Origin: Abelmoschus esculentus
Lineage: Eukaryota > Streptophyta > Magnoliopsida > Malvales > Malvaceae
Length of the DNA stretch: 64,000 bases
Reading direction: 5' to 3'
Assembly (NCBI GenBank): GCA_035048815.1
Contig: JAUCBN010000046.1
Coordinates: 10,332,999-10,396,998 of the forward strand
Both the position numbers and the translations under genes were made by a program. Below, piece after piece: positions 24,827 through 38,145 of the stretch; position 1 is the first letter of the stretch, and every line of letters starts with the position of its first letter. The notes below the pieces were generated by a model. That model was given only the letters and a program-made list of their open reading frames with translations, did not search any database and was not told the DNA's origin.

Positions 24827-26284
24827 TTCTATTTAATTTCATTTGGGTTAATTTTTATAACTTTTCTTCTTGAAACTTTCTAGTTTTTCCACTGTTTTCA
24901 TGTTTTAAAATATCGGAAAGTTGTTGGATCAGTTTTGGAGGTGATATTTTGTCAATACTCTAGAAACTTAAAGTTCTTTACTGAAATTCCAAGTTATTGG
25001 ATTGGATTAATTGTTTTTAATCTTTTATTTTAATAAAAATCGATTTTGGCCAAAAATTCCACTTTTCATTCAAGGGTTTTGATCCACTATTTTTGGATCC
25101 TAAATCCATGTTTTTGAATATATTATTATGATTATAACATGCTTTAGTTATACTTAATACCTTACTTTAGGCTTAGTTGAAGTTTGATGTGTTTCGAAAA
25201 GTTTTCGGTTAAGGTTTTGATAGGTTTTAAGGGTTGTTGTGTAGGGATCCAACTTAAGGGTTTCTTTTGTGTATTTGGAAGAACTAAATCCCTTGGTTTT
25301 GATGTTTGAAATAGGAAAAGAGTTAGGAGATCATGTTTGAAGGAGATCAGATTGTTTTGGTGGCTTGTCGAACAAGTAACCGTTAACGATGAGTGGATTT
25401 TGAGAGTGGGTTGCTTCAACATTGTTTTATACTAGTTTTATAGAGGTTTATAACTATAGGGAAGGTGTGAAAAAACTCCTTATACTTTAAAGTAATTAAA
25501 GGTTTAAGCTTTTCCAAAGGTTCCCATATTACGTTATACTTTTTTCTATGAAATTTGTCATGCTTGTTTATTGTTTTGCATAATTGATTATGCATGTTAT
25601 ATTAATGCTCATGTTACTGTTTTTTTATGAAGAATTGATTTATAGTTGATGACCCCATATAATTATTTCAAAAACGTGATATATGTTATTTTACCGGTTT
25701 TGTACTTGATGTAATAAAGAATATGATGCATGTGTTTAATTCTGTTTTGAATTAAATTTGAGCATTGAATTTGATAATATATTGGCTAGTTAAGTGATGA
25801 ACCTATGGGATAAGTTGATCGATCACTAGGTCTGTTGCACTATAAATATCCAAAATTTGTACGTGTGAAATTCCTTCTGTGTTGTATTTTGGCTTTAGCC
25901 TAATACTGTGTGATGGGGGTAATACTGTCACATCCGAGCTAATAGGGGTAGTACTATCACCAGAACAAAGGTGAGATTTATTATGTTGGGGGTAGTACCA
26001 ACATGTGCATGCTCTAAGGGTAGTACTATCATGCGGTTACCCGTTTATCGTAACGATTTTGAGTAGTACAAATCGGATCACTAGCTACAATATAAACTTA
26101 TGTTTTCATTTTTTTAATTGCAAGTGTTATGTTTTTATCATGCTTTGCTAGGTGAATAGCATGTTAGCCTTGGTTTTGCTAGAAAGCATGTGATGACTTT
26201 TAACGAGTTTTACCGGTATTTTATATTGGCTTACTAGGCCATGATTTTTTTAACACTTGCTGGAAATTACTGTTGGGTTAGTGG
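24827..26284 (+). repeat. 5'-truncated gypsy LTR (copy A)
   Basis: Closely matches 28690-30108 from TCTATTTAATTT onward, lacking about the first 430 bp. Near 25915-26040 it carries four or five GGGGTAGTACTATCAC-like units. The left edge abuts the MULE relic and the right edge is about 60 bp before the pol relic. Confidence 0.75.
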
Positions 26285-26344
26285 TTAGTGGTTGTTTCGA
26301 ATTTAGAAGCCCCTAAATTCCTGGAGTTTTTCTATAAGAGTTAT

Positions 26345-28254
26345 TTGGGTTATCACCTAACCGAGAGATTGAGTTCAGTATTGAGTTAATAGAGGGATCC
26401 TTATTTGTCTCTATTACTCCTTACCGAATGAAGCCTAAAGAGTTGAAGAACTTGAAGGTTTAGTTGCAAGAGTTGTTGGATCATGGTTTTATCCAACTGA
26501 GTACTTCACCATGGGGTGCACCGATTTTGTTCGTGAAGAAGAAAGATGGTACCATGCGTATGTGTATCGATTATCGTCAGTTGAACAAGTTGACGTAAAG
26601 AACAAATATCCCTTGCCTAGGATAGGTGACTTATTTGATCAATTCAAAGGAGTGACAGTGTTTTCCAAGATAGATCTTTGGTCTGAGTACTACTAGTTAA
26701 GAGTTAAGGACTAGAATGTTCATCAGACTGCTTTCAGGACACGGTATGACCATTATGAATTATTGGTTATGCTCTTTGGTTTGACGAATGCGCCAACTAC
26801 TTTCATGGATATGATGAACTGGATTTTCATGAGTTTCTAGATCGGTTTGTGGTAGTGTTTATCGATGATATTCTCGTTTACTCTCGTACCGAGGAAGATC
26901 ACTATAAGCATCTATGGATCGTTCTATAGAATTTGTTGGATAACCAGCTATATGCTAAGTTGAGCAAGTGTGAGTTTTTGATCAAGAAGGTTGTTTTCCT
27001 TGGACATGTGGTTTCGGCGGATGGTATCTGGGTTGATCCATAAAAGGTTGAGGCTGATGTGATTTGGAAACCGCCTAGGTCTGTGTCGTAGGTTTGTAGT
27101 TTTCTAGGTTTGACAGGATACTACCGACGGTTTGTAGATGGTTTTCCCCGGATAACAACACCTTTAACCAAGTTGTTGCAAAAAGATGTTAAGTTTGAGT
27201 GGACTGAAAAAAGGCAAGAAGCTTTTAAGAAGCTTAAGGACGCTTTAACTCAGGCTCCAATCCTAGTTCAATTGGAATCAGGAAAAGAGTTTACAGTATA
27301 TAGTGATGCATCATATGTTGGTCTTGGCTTTTTTTATGCAAGAGAGAAGAGTGGTAGCTTATGCATCTCATCAGTTGAAGGTGCATGAGAAAAACTACCC
27401 CGCATGACATCGAGTTGGCCGCATTTGTGTTTGCTCTTAAGATATGGAGGCATTATCTTTATGGTGAGCAATATGTGGTGTACACGGATCATAAGAGTTT
27501 GAGGTATTTGATATCCCAGAAGGATCTTAATATTAGGCAACGTCGATGGCTCGAGTTGCTCAAGGATTATGACCTGAAGATAGAGTATCATCCGGGTAAG
27601 GCTAATGTTGTGGTTGATGCGTTGAGCAGGAAAATGGCCTTGGAGTTGCGAGCCATGTTTACTAGGATGAGTGTGTTAGAGGATGGTGGTTTGATAGCTG
27701 ATTTACATGTTAAAACATCTCTGATTGAGTCGATCAAGGAGAAGTAGTTGTCAGAACATGCTTTGGTACCTCATGTTTAGGATATAGCTGAGGGTGCGCT
27801 GAAGGAGTATAGTTTCCATGGATATGGAGTTTTATGTTTCAGAGATCGTGTTGTTGTGCCGAATGATGCTGAGTTGAGGCGTACTATTCTTGCGGAAGTG
27901 CATAGTAGTCCTTTTACTATGCATACAGGTAGTACAAAGATGTACCGAGATCTTAAAAATGAGTATTTCTGGGTTGGTATGAAAAATGATGTGGTTGAGT
28001 TTATGAGTAGGTGCTTAGTATGTCAGCGGGTTAAGGCTGAGCATCAGGTTCCCTCAGGTTTATTTCAACCCTTAAAAGTGCCAGGATGGAAGTGAGAAAG
28101 AGTTACTATGGACTTTGTGACGATTTTGCCTTTGACTCCATCCAAAAAGGATTTGATATGGGTTATCGTGGACCGGTTTACGAAGTGTGCGCATTTTGTT
28201 CCAGTTCATACTAAGTATTCCTTGGATAAGTTAGTGAATCGATTTTGCCGGTAT
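26345..28254 (+). pseudogene. Ty3/gypsy pol relic (RT, RNase H, integrase), chromovirus-like
   Basis: Successive fragments show an RT palm start (LQELLDHGFIQ, then NKYPLPRI and DLFDQFKG), the RT catalytic region FIDDILVYSR at about 26860-26887, and a thumb plus connection piece with FLGLTGYYRRFVDGF (27103). RNase H follows with VYSDASYVGL and VYTDHKSLRYL (27478-27510). The integrase zinc-binding segment has CLVCQRVKAEHQ (28015-28050), and the integrase core begins with TMDFVTILPLT. The integrase core is cut at about 28254, where LTR sequence starts. Gag and protease are missing. There are many stops, several of them TAG where Gln is conserved, and at least two frame shifts. The order and PYRMxPKEL start are typical of Tekay/Del-type elements. 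Confidence 0.85.
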
Positions 28255-30108
28255 AACCTAGTTTAGGATTAAATAATTAAAAATTGATTCTAAATCAAAA
28301 TAAATTGAGGAAAAATATCCTAAAATCATTATTTAACATATATTTGAATTCGAAAAATCAAATTTGAAAATTGACCCTTAAATCCCTACGATTTTGAAAT
28401 TAGTGACCATTTTGTAAAAATTGAAAACATGAAGACAATTTCATAAAACAATCCAAAACTTTGAATCGTTAAGGGGCTTTGATACAATTGTATTCCTAGC
28501 TGTTCCAGACTTTCCAAAGTTTATTTAATTAAGCCCAAAACTTATTTTAAACCGAATAACTTAATTAAATCCAATTTATTTTAATCCTAAACCCTTTTTA
28601 ACATATAAAACCTAATCTATTTTCTAATTCTAATTTTCTCTCATTCAAGGCATTCGTTCTATCAGTTTTAAAGGTAAAAATTTATTCTTTTCTATTTAAT
28701 TTTGTTTGGGTTAATTTTTATAACTTTTCATCTTGAAATTTTCAATTTTCCATTGTTTTCATATTTTAAAATCTCAGAAAGTTGTTGGATCAGTTTTGGA
28801 GGTGATATTTCTTTAATCCTATAGAACCTTAAAGTTCTTTACTAAAATTCCCAAGTTATAGGCTTGGATTAATTGTTTTTAATCTTTTATTTCAATAAAA
28901 ATTGGTCTTCGGCCAAAAATCCCAATTTTCGTTCAAGGATTTTGATCCACTGTTTTTAGATCCAAAATTAATGTTTTTGAATGTATTAGGATGATTATAA
29001 CATGTTTTAGTTATACCTAATCCTGTACTTTAGGCTTAGGTGAAGTTTGGTGTGTTTCGGAAAGTTTTCGGTTAAGGTTTTGATAGGTTTTAAGGAATGC
29101 TGTGTAGGGATCCGAATTAAGGGTTTCTTTTGTTCGTTTGGAAGCATTAAATCCCTTGGTTTTAATTTTTCAAACAGAACAAGATTTAGGAGATCATGTC
29201 TAAAGGAGATCAGATCATTTTGGTGGCTTGTCGAACAAGTAAAGGTTAACAGTGAGTTGATTTTAAAATTGGGATGCTTCGACAGTGTTTCATACTAGTT
29301 TTACAGAGGTTTGGGAGTGTAGGTAAGGTGTGAAAAAACTACCTATACTCGGAAGTAAGTAAAGGTTTAAGCTTTCGCAAAGGTTCTCATATTACGTTAT
29401 ACTTTTTCCTATGAAATTTGCCATGATTGTTTATTGTTTTGCATACTTGATTATGCATGTTATATTAATGCTCATGTTTCTGTTTTTATGAAGAATTGAT
29501 TTATAGTTGATGCTCCCATGGAATTATTTCAAAAATTGATATATTTGATTTTATCGGTTTTGCTCTTGATGCAATAAAGAATGAGATGAATGTGTTTAAT
29601 TCTGTTTTGAATTAAGTTTGAGCATTGAATTTGATAATATATTGACTAGTTAAGTGATGAACCTATGAGATAAGTTGATCGATCAATAGGGTCTAGAGTG
29701 CACTATAAATATCCAAAACTCGTACGTGTGAAATTCCTTGTGTTGTATTTTGGCTTTATCCTAATACTGTGTGATGGGGGTAGTACTGTCACATCCTGAC
29801 TGATAGGGGTAGTACCGTCATCGGACACCAAGGTTCATGCTTTGGGGGTAGTACTATCATACGGTTGCCCGTTTATCCTAACGGTTTGGGTAGTACAAAT
29901 TAGATCAATTGCTACAATATAAACTTATGTTTATATTTTTTTAATTGCAAGTGTTATGTTTTTATTAGGCTTTGCTAGGTGAATAACATGTTAGCCTTGG
30001 TTTTGCTAGAAAGCATGTGATGACTTTTAACGAGTTTTATCGATATTTTATATTGGCTTACTAGAACATAATTTTTTTAACACTTTCTGGAAATTATTGT
30101 TGGCGTTG
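28255..30108 (+). repeat. Gypsy LTR (copy B), truncated at both ends
   Basis: Related to copy A and, more distantly, to the LTR at 30114-33008. Its first 60 or so bases are missing at the junction with the integrase relic, and its 3' part is missing at the junction with the next LTR. It contains the GGGGTAGTACT units near 29770-29860. Confidence 0.75.
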
Positions 30109-30113
30109 TTGGC

Positions 30114-33008
30114 TATAACGCCCAAAAAATGGTTCTAGAAGTTAGTGAATTAGTTTCATCAGTAGCCTAGTTCTAGATTAAATACTTAAAAATGATTTTT
30201 AATCAAAATAAATTATGAAAAAATATCCTAAATTTCTTATTTAATATATATTTGAATTTGGTCAACTCAATTTCAAAAATTGACCCTTTTATGAAATTAG
30301 TGACTATTTTGTATAAGTTGAAAACTTGAGGGCAATTTTATAAAACTAAGCCAAAATTTTGAATCTTTAAGGGGATTTGATCCAATCCTAATCCTATTTG
30401 ATCTAAGCCTTCCAAGGGCCTATTTTAATAACGCATAACCCATAATTTTAATTAATAACCCAAATAACTTAGTTTAATTCCTAAAAACCTATTTTTATAT
30501 CATAAACATTAACCTATTTTCAAGATATCGTTTTCTAATCTTCTTGTCAGCCACTCTATCATATTTTCAAAGGTAAAAACACCAATCTTTTCAATAAAAA
30601 TCCGTTTGGTTAATTTTTTATATTTTTCTTCTTCAAAATCTCTTCGTTTTTCTTCGGTTTTACTTGTTTTTAAACCTTGGAAGGAGGTTGGATCAATTTT
30701 GGAGGTGAGAATCATTCAAACCTCTGAAAACTAAAGTTCTTGTCTGATTGCAACAATCTTTAAAGTCTTGAATCAATAAAATCGGTTTTCTTGATAAAGT
30801 TCCATTTCTTACTTGATTTTCGTTGAAGGGTTTAACATGGATGTTTTTGATGCCTAAATACATGAATCTTGAAGTTTTTAGATGTGATTAAGATTTCTTT
30901 TAAGTATCGAATCCTAAACATAAGTTTTAGGTGGTGTTTAAAGAGGTTTTCGGTATGTTTCGGTTAGGTTTTATGGTGTTTTTAGGGGTTGCCATGTATT
31001 GGTACGATTTGAGGGATGTTTGGTGCGTTTTAATGCACTAAACCCACTAGTTTTGATGCTTGAATCGGATCAATAGGTAGAGGAACAAGTTTTAAGCAGA
31101 TTGGAAAATCGAATCTCATTTTCGGGTGACTTGTCGAGCAAGTTTTGATAAATCGGTGAGTGGATTATGAGGTATTCCAATTCAGAAGGGTTTTAAATGT
31201 GTTTTCAAAGGTTTGAGCTTTTATGAAAGATGTGAAAAACCTCTCTATACTCGGAAGTAAGTTTAAAGTATTGCTTTCTTAAAGGTTCTCATATTATGCC
31301 TCGTTTTTACTATGTTTAGTCATGCTCGTGTTATACTTTTGCATATATGAATATGCATGTATTTCAATGCTCATGAGATGTTTTAACAAAGTTTTCATAT
31401 TCATATGATGCTCCCACAGTTTTATTTTGAAAATATGAGAAAAGTTATTTTTACCGGTTTTTGAAATTGATGCACTATTATACATGAGAGAGTGGGATGC
31501 ATGTGGTTACATAATGTTTTAACTTGAAAACTTGAACATTGTTTTCTTTTTTTTTGTATATTGAGATGATTTTATAAGGATAAGTCGATCGATCGATAGG
31601 ATGTTAGTGCATTCTTTATTATTTATAAAATTCGTATACGTGAATAAATTCCTTAGTGATGCATTATAATTATTGCTTGAATTATGATATATGTGTTGTA
31701 TTACATTTAAGCATAGCTTATCGTGGAAGCTAAGGTGAGAAACATGTTTGGATTTATTCCATTCGTATGCATGAGTTTATCTTGTGCGTGGTATGGTGAC
31801 GGTATAGTCCCATACGTGGCATGGTTTGGCATTTACGCCTTCATGCGAGTATCCGTTTATACCAACGATTAGAGCTAAACTAATCGGATGACTAATATTA
31901 ACACAAGAAAACAAAATTGTAATATTTTTACTGATTTTTATTGCAAACAGAGTTTGTGAGTGTTTGACATTGAGTTTAAACGTTTTATAAGCATCATGTA
32001 AGCTTTGAGTTTTGTGGCTAAACACTACGTGATGAAACACTTGTTGATTTTTACTATTGGTGGCATTGTTAGCCACGAGTGATTATTTTATAAAGCATGA
32101 ATTAGTTTTTAAATTGATGAAATTGTTTTAATATGGGCCGCATTGCAAGGTATTTTTATACTTGTTTTTATTCACTCACTAATCTTATGCTTACCCTCTC
32201 AATTACCTTGCAGTGCAGAGTAAATAAAGTTGAGGCGGCAAAAAGTGAAGCAAGGATCCAGGTAACCGCCAAGTGAAAGCTCAAGTATGTCTTTATAACC
32301 TTAGTAATAGTAAGAGAGCAATGAGGATGAGTTTATCATATTATGAATATTGTATATTCTTTTGAGACTTAAAATGATTAATGTCTTATACATATTTGAT
32401 GAATATCAAAGTTGATGTTAAGCTATGTGACTTAGGTTGAAGTATCTTGAAGTATCTTGAAGTTTGATTCTTATTATCCCTATGTGTGAATCTATGATGT
32501 GGATATTTAGGTTGTAATGTATTTAGAAATCATGTTGAGTATGTTGATGTTGTTCTTATATATGTTTATAAGATTGTTGAAGTTGAAGCATGCTCTTAGG
32601 GGTTTGAGTATATTGTTGCTAACTAGGTTGCAATGCTATAAGTTATACATGATAAGTGGATGATGTTTACTTAGGTGTATATACATCTAGAAAATGTTTT
32701 GAAACTTGTGCACGAAATTAAATGAGTTGTATATACGAATTTAAGCCGAAACTTGACATACAAGCATATGGAAAATTACATTTTGGTCCCTAAAGCATGT
32801 TTGTACGTTTACTCATTCCTTATGTTTTTCCGCTACAGTTGAATATAATATATGCATGAACATATAGAATCAAAATAAAGCATCTAGATAAGATAAAAAG
32901 AAAAATTTTTAGTGTCATTTATCGGTGCAAGTCTTCGGATTAACTTCGGTATTCCCCATGTAGCTCGTTTGAGTCGGGTTTTGTCTAGACCGGATCTAAG
33001 GGGTTACA
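30114..33008 (+). repeat. 5' LTR of the LARD-like element (2.9 kb)
   Basis: Begins TATAACGCCCAAAAAATGG and ends CTAAGGGGTTACA, immediately before a primer site. The same start, inverted, is found at 51500, and the same end, inverted, at 53083. No TSD was identified because both flanks are rearranged. Confidence 0.8.
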
Positions 33009-33014
33009 TTTTTT

Positions 33015-33026
33015 TGGTATCAGAGC
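33015..33026 (+). promoter_or_regulatory. Primer binding site, initiator tRNA-Met type
   Basis: A perfect TGGTATCAGAGC six bases after the LTR end, sized for plant initiator tRNA-Met priming. It fixes the plus orientation of the element. Confidence 0.9.
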
Positions 33027-33899
33027 TTAGGTTTACGAAACCTTTTGGGAAGTTTTGTTTGGCATGTTGTAGAGTTAAATTTATTTTAAATTTTGCTTAT
33101 GCTCGATGATTGTTTAAAAATTCTATATTATTGTATAAGATGCATGGTGTTTTCTATATGTGATTGATTTTTGTGTTGTGACTAGTAAATTAGGGCCTTG
33201 TATGAAAAGAACGGTGATTGCAAGCACGATTAAATTTTGATGTACTTGGATGTTTGTTATATATGTGGCTGTTGATAAAGCATGATATGCCAGGGTGTTT
33301 GCAAGCATGATTAAATTTTGATGTGCTTAGATGTTGCCATATGAATTGTTGTTTGTAAGAATGATGGAATCTTGTTGCATCGTTATGACATTAGTTATAT
33401 GGAGATGTTTTGACCATATTTTAAGGTTGTCTTGCATATGAAATTTATAAAAGGAAATGTGTTTAGATTTTAAATGTTGCATGTATTACTGACAGTTGGT
33501 TTTAAAAATTATTTATAAATTGAACATCTTATTAGATTTGTGGTTTTTAATATGCCATGTAGCATAGGAAACTAGTTTGAATTTACATTGGTTAATGCAT
33601 GAGATTTTGGGATGGTTTTATTTGATGGTTAATGCATGTTGTGGAAAATAAACTTGTTACATGGTTATATATTCTTGATGCTAATCAAAGTGCACATATT
33701 GCTGGGGTTTATTTTGAGGTACCAATTGCTCTAACTACTACTAGGAAATTATTTTACATTGTACTTGAGTTACTTGGAACATGCTTCGCGATAGCTTCAT
33801 AAGTTTTACAAAATGTTTTTGCATGTTAAAATTATTTTTCTATTTTATTGTATTTGATATGGGACTAAAAAGAAAGCTAAAACTTGGTAATAGATGAGT

Positions 33900-35221
33900 T
33901 GTCGCGTGTCAAAAGTGCGCGTTCAGTGCAAGTGGACACATCGCAAGTAATAAGTGATAAGTATATTATCGAGTTATCGTCTCCTCAGGGACCGGTATAC
34001 TTAATATGCTTTCTTCACCTCCTTGTTCTGTAAAAAGATAAAAACACAAGTAAGTTGATTTGATTTATCTAAAATAACTAAAATAAAAGTAAAGGGTTGA
34101 AATAGTAGAGAGAGATGGGCTAGGATCCAGTTGCGTCGTATTGTGGAATTGATTGACTTGTCTCCGTCCAATGCAATCGTATATCATTGCCTCGGCAGCA
34201 CTGCAGTTTACTGCCTGGGCAGCGATAACACTGTCTGCCGCGGCAATCCCTTGCTCGTGGGCAGACTTTACCAAAGTTCGGCAAAGTGTCCTTGGATGAC
34301 TCCGCTTATCCCTAAGTCAGAGTGCTGTTGATCACTAGTCCTTGATGATACCTCCTGGCGTGAACCAATTATACTCACCAACTAATCTCACACTTCTTTT
34401 AGCCGCTGAAACTCTTAACCTATCCCTAGGCCGAGTTAGTATTTCGCGATTGAAACACCGTACTTACCCCTTTCGTGAATCTAACTCTCCCGAGTTTAGA
34501 TAAATGGATGATCACAATATCCTCTCCCGAGCTCAATTGTGAAACAAGGAATAACAAAGGATAAACAAACCTTGATAATCTTTATTGCATTGAATGAAAG
34601 ACAAAGTAAAATCTCTTCTCACAAATACTCTACAACCTTCACCTAATCCCTAAGAAGGTTTAGAACATGGTGGAGAGGAATGAAACAAGAGTAGAAGTCG
34701 GCTCTCTCCTTAGGTATTTCATTGTATCTTACATTGGGTGGCTAGGTCTTTATATAGGCTAGACCTAGGGCAAACCTTTCCTAAGTAGAATACAACTTGG
34801 AGTAGGAAACAAGTTAAGTACATAATAAAATACATTTCCATGTTTGTATTCGGCTAAAGGGGTTTTTCCGCATAGTCTTCCTTTGGGCTTTTCCTTGTGC
34901 TAGCCAGCTCCGATTTATGGGCTTCAAGTCCAGACACGTTCCTTGGATTTTTGTCTTTCCATCGCCTATAATCTTGCTTCCTGTCTTTCTGCTGCTGCCT
35001 CGGCATCAGGTCCTGCCTCGGCCTTATCTCTGCCGCGGCACTGGTTCTCCTGCACAGATATGAAAACGCAGTAAAACGTGCCTTTTTTCGTAAATATTAT
35101 CTATATGAGCATACTTCTAAATATATCACATTGAGTGCATGTATTGGTCCAAGTGGGTGTATATTTGGTAATTAATGCCCATAAAAGGAGTAAAAAGTGA
35201 TAGTGTGTTGAGCACTTATCA
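33900..35221 (-). repeat. 3' LTR of the Athila-type element
   Basis: Begins TGTCGCGTGTCAAAAG and ends GTTGAGCACTTATCA on the plus strand. It contains minus-strand TATA sequence (TATATAAAG) near 34748-34756 and several TGCCGCGGCA or TGCCTCGGCA palindromes (34188-34245 and 34996-35040). The inner edge is followed by a polypurine tract on the minus strand (plus-strand ACCCCCAAA at 35223-35231). Confidence 0.92.
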
Positions 35222-36148
35222 CACCCCCAAACTCGAACTATTGCTTGTCCTCAAGCAATGCAAACCATCAATTTGCCGAACTTTACTCTCTTTTGGTCTT
35301 ACATGTTCATCTATTCTCCCCACCATAACTAGGCCTATTTTTTAGCCTTAACCATTCGGTTACTCAAGGATTTACCTAGAAACAAACTATAGGAGTTTTG
35401 AGTGTGTGTGTTTTTGTGGATAAGTTGATTAAAGGCTTTCTTAGATAAACTCTAAGTTCAAGACAAATAGACATTGGTTAAGTGTTCTCTTCTTTTTCAA
35501 ACCCCAAATCTTGAGCCGATTTCGGGCACCTCAAAGACTTGTGTTTTTCTTTTTACTAAAACCTTCTTTCTTTTTAATATTCCTTAACACATACTAGAGC
35601 CAATTTCGGGCACCTCTAGTATGAAGAAGAGACTTTCTAGAGCCGATGGTAGGCATCTCTAGTTACTTTCCAAAAATCTAAGTCTTTATCACATAAATTT
35701 ATTAAAAGAATTCCTATAATCCAACAAGTCCCAAAAGTGTTTAAGTTTAAAGTTCTTCCTATAGTAAGTTCTAAGTTTTCATCCTTAAGCATCCTAAGGT
35801 TAAGCCCTCTTAACAGAACCTAAACATGGTAAGGAGAAAGATTTCTATAGCTTTAAAGAATAAACTAAGACAATACTGATGATGAGCAGTGCAAGAGTGT
35901 AGGCAGTTAATTCAAGTAAGGCGGGGAGCATAAAAATTAAAAAAATAAATCACTGCAATACTCCCTTTTTGGCAAGGCTGCGGCAGTAGATTGCTGCCTT
36001 GGCAGTGAATCTGTACCCCCAAACTCAAACCAAGCATTGTCCTCAATGCTTTATATTTTGAAGGAATAAACGGCAAAACAGAATATGAATTATACGCAGC
36101 AAGTAAAAACAGTAAAAGCAATTTAAATTGAATTAAGGACAAAGAAAT

Positions 36149-37684
36149 TTAAAGCGACTCCGAAGAGCTGCTTGTAACAATTTTCCTCCGTGGCCTTGAT
36201 GCCAAATGCTTTGTCCTTGGGGAGGGCGATGTTTGCACCTTTGCTTGCCTCGGCGGCTGGACTCGAGTGGGTGGGGTCCTTTGCATCGGGGCTTTTACTT
36301 CTTCTCCTTCTTCAACATCCGCTATCTCTTCAATTATCATCACGTCCGTTCCTCCTCCCATCGCAGTGGCTCCTCCGGTGTGGTGGGTGCTTGGGCCGGC
36401 GGCAGTAGAGCTTTGGTGCACATAAGCATCTATCTCGGCGGATAGACTACCCATGATGATTGGCGATCTGGGTGGAGTGCTGAAGACGACCCTTCGCTTG
36501 GATGGCGTTCTGCTGACAGACGAGGACGCGGCAGAATCTGCCGCCCTAGATGGGCCGGCAGCCTAGTATTGGGGCTGAGGGTTCGGAGGGAAGAATGGTC
36601 GTGGTCCTCCCGGGGCTGGTGTAGTCTCGGTGTAGGGTACGGCGGTGACGAACATGTTGCTTGGGAACTCTGGGAATTGTACGCCTTGGTCCGGGAAGGC
36701 GTGCAACATCATCTGCGCTGGAGTGCCATTGAAGTCCCGTTGGTACTCCATGTATCGTTGTTGTCGAAGATCCATTGCGGCCATTCGCTACAAGATTTCT
36801 TGGTCTGGGTCTGCTGCGGCAGAGGTGTGGGCAGTACCAGGCATGTCTGCCGTGTACTGGGCCCCGGCAGCAGTATCGGCAGTGAATTGCTGCGGTGTTG
36901 CCTGGACAGGTTTGGCTTGAGTGATCTGCATGACTTTGTGGCAGAAATCTCTGGTCCATCCTCGTCTTGGGGGCGTGTATTCATCCGTTTCTTCAATGGG
37001 TACACCTGCAGAAACACATAAACCCGTAATCAAGCAAGGGAAATACAATGGTCCTCTATCTTTCTTACCGCACTTGTGAATTTCCCGTAGGATGATTTCT
37101 CCCACGTTGATGGTCCTCTTGTTGATGATGGATTGGATAAGCACCAATCTCTTGCGATCCACCGTGCTATTGTGTGATGTTGGGATGAAGCATCTTTTGA
37201 CGAAGGTGTTCCACATCTTGGCCTCTGGCTTCAAGCTTTGTCTTGTTATGGATCCTCGATGGGTACCGGTTTCCCATGGAGTGTTCCCGTAAAAGAGATC
37301 GTCTTTGATGAGTTCATAGTCCTCGGCAATGATATCTTTCAAGAATTCGGCATGGATATCACTGTCTGGGGTGAGGCCGTAGAAGTTGTTGATCGTCTCT
37401 GCATCGAGCTGGATCGGCCTGCCGCGGCAGTGAACGAACAGGGAGTCTTTGTTGGGCCCATGAGCGTAGAACTCCCGCACGATTGTGGCGTTCGCCTGGG
37501 CAAGTTGCAAACAGAAAATTTCCCAATTCTGGTACTTAATTCTGTTGTAGAGGTAGTGTTTAATGCCGTAGTTTTCTTCGTCTGCATGTTGGAAACCTTG
37601 CTCTTCCCAAAGTTGCCTAGCGATGAAAGATCGGTTGAATCGATCTTCAACGTTGGCTGGGGCGAATCTTTTGTATCAAGCCAT
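36149..37684 (-). pseudogene. Putative plant-transposon / envelope-like ORF in the pol-less element
   Basis: One frame of about 510 codons, broken by a TGA at the third codon after ATG (37682-37684), a TAG at 36788-36790 and a TAG at 36563-36565. The N-terminal two thirds (FIARQLWEEQGFQHADEEN, then REFYAHGPNKDSLFVHCRG, INNFYGLTPDSD, LIQSIINKRTINVGEII) match the domain annotated in plant databases as putative plant transposon protein, often found in envelope-like ORFs of Athila and Sirevirus elements. The C-terminal part is Pro/Ser/Gln-rich with a basic end (RPRRKIVTSSSSESL). No transmembrane segment is obvious. Its role is unknown. It lies where an env-like ORF would lie downstream of pol. 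Confidence 0.7.
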
Positions 37685-38145
37685 CAAGATGTAAAGATGT
37701 AAGTTCTTGGAGGTTTTTCTTAAAGAAAATCTGGAGATTGTAGAAGGCAGAGAGTAATTGAGAGAGAGATTGTTATGAATACTAAAGAAAGCAAGAAAAA
37801 TAAGAGTGAATAGTTCAAGAGGAAGGGGTTTCTTATATAGGCCTCGGCCTTGTGACCGTTGAGACCACTAGCCGTTGTAACCGTTTCCTTTTCTGCCGTT
37901 TCCTTTTTCTGCCGCGGCAGGAATCTCGGCAGACTAGCCGTTACACTGTTCTGCCCGTTGGGACTGCTGCGGCCCTGACACTGTTTTATTGCCTCGGCAG
38001 AGTTCCTGCTGTGAACTATTTTTCCCTTATTCTTGCTTTTTATTCCTAAATAAAACACACAAAAGAAAAATACTAAAAACGAAAATAATTAGGAAAAAAA
38101 ATAAACTGCTAATCCTAATATACTATTTAAAGAAAAGGGGAGAGG

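Noticed and set aside
24827..30108. LTR copies A and B taken as the two ends of one intact gypsy element.
   Set aside because: A lacks its start, B lacks both ends, gag and protease are missing and integrase is cut, so this is a rearranged remnant rather than an element with proper ends.
33015..33026. Possible tRNA gene fragment because TGGTATCAGAGC is complementary to a tRNA 3' end.
   Set aside because: Only the 12-base primer complement is present, placed right after an LTR end; there is no tRNA body.
36569..37021. A 150-codon plus-strand frame inside the Athila-type element, with other plus-strand frames at 36190-36445 and 37238-37702.
   Set aside because: They are antisense shadows of the GC-richer envelope-like ORF, which reads continuously on the minus strand with recognisable motifs.
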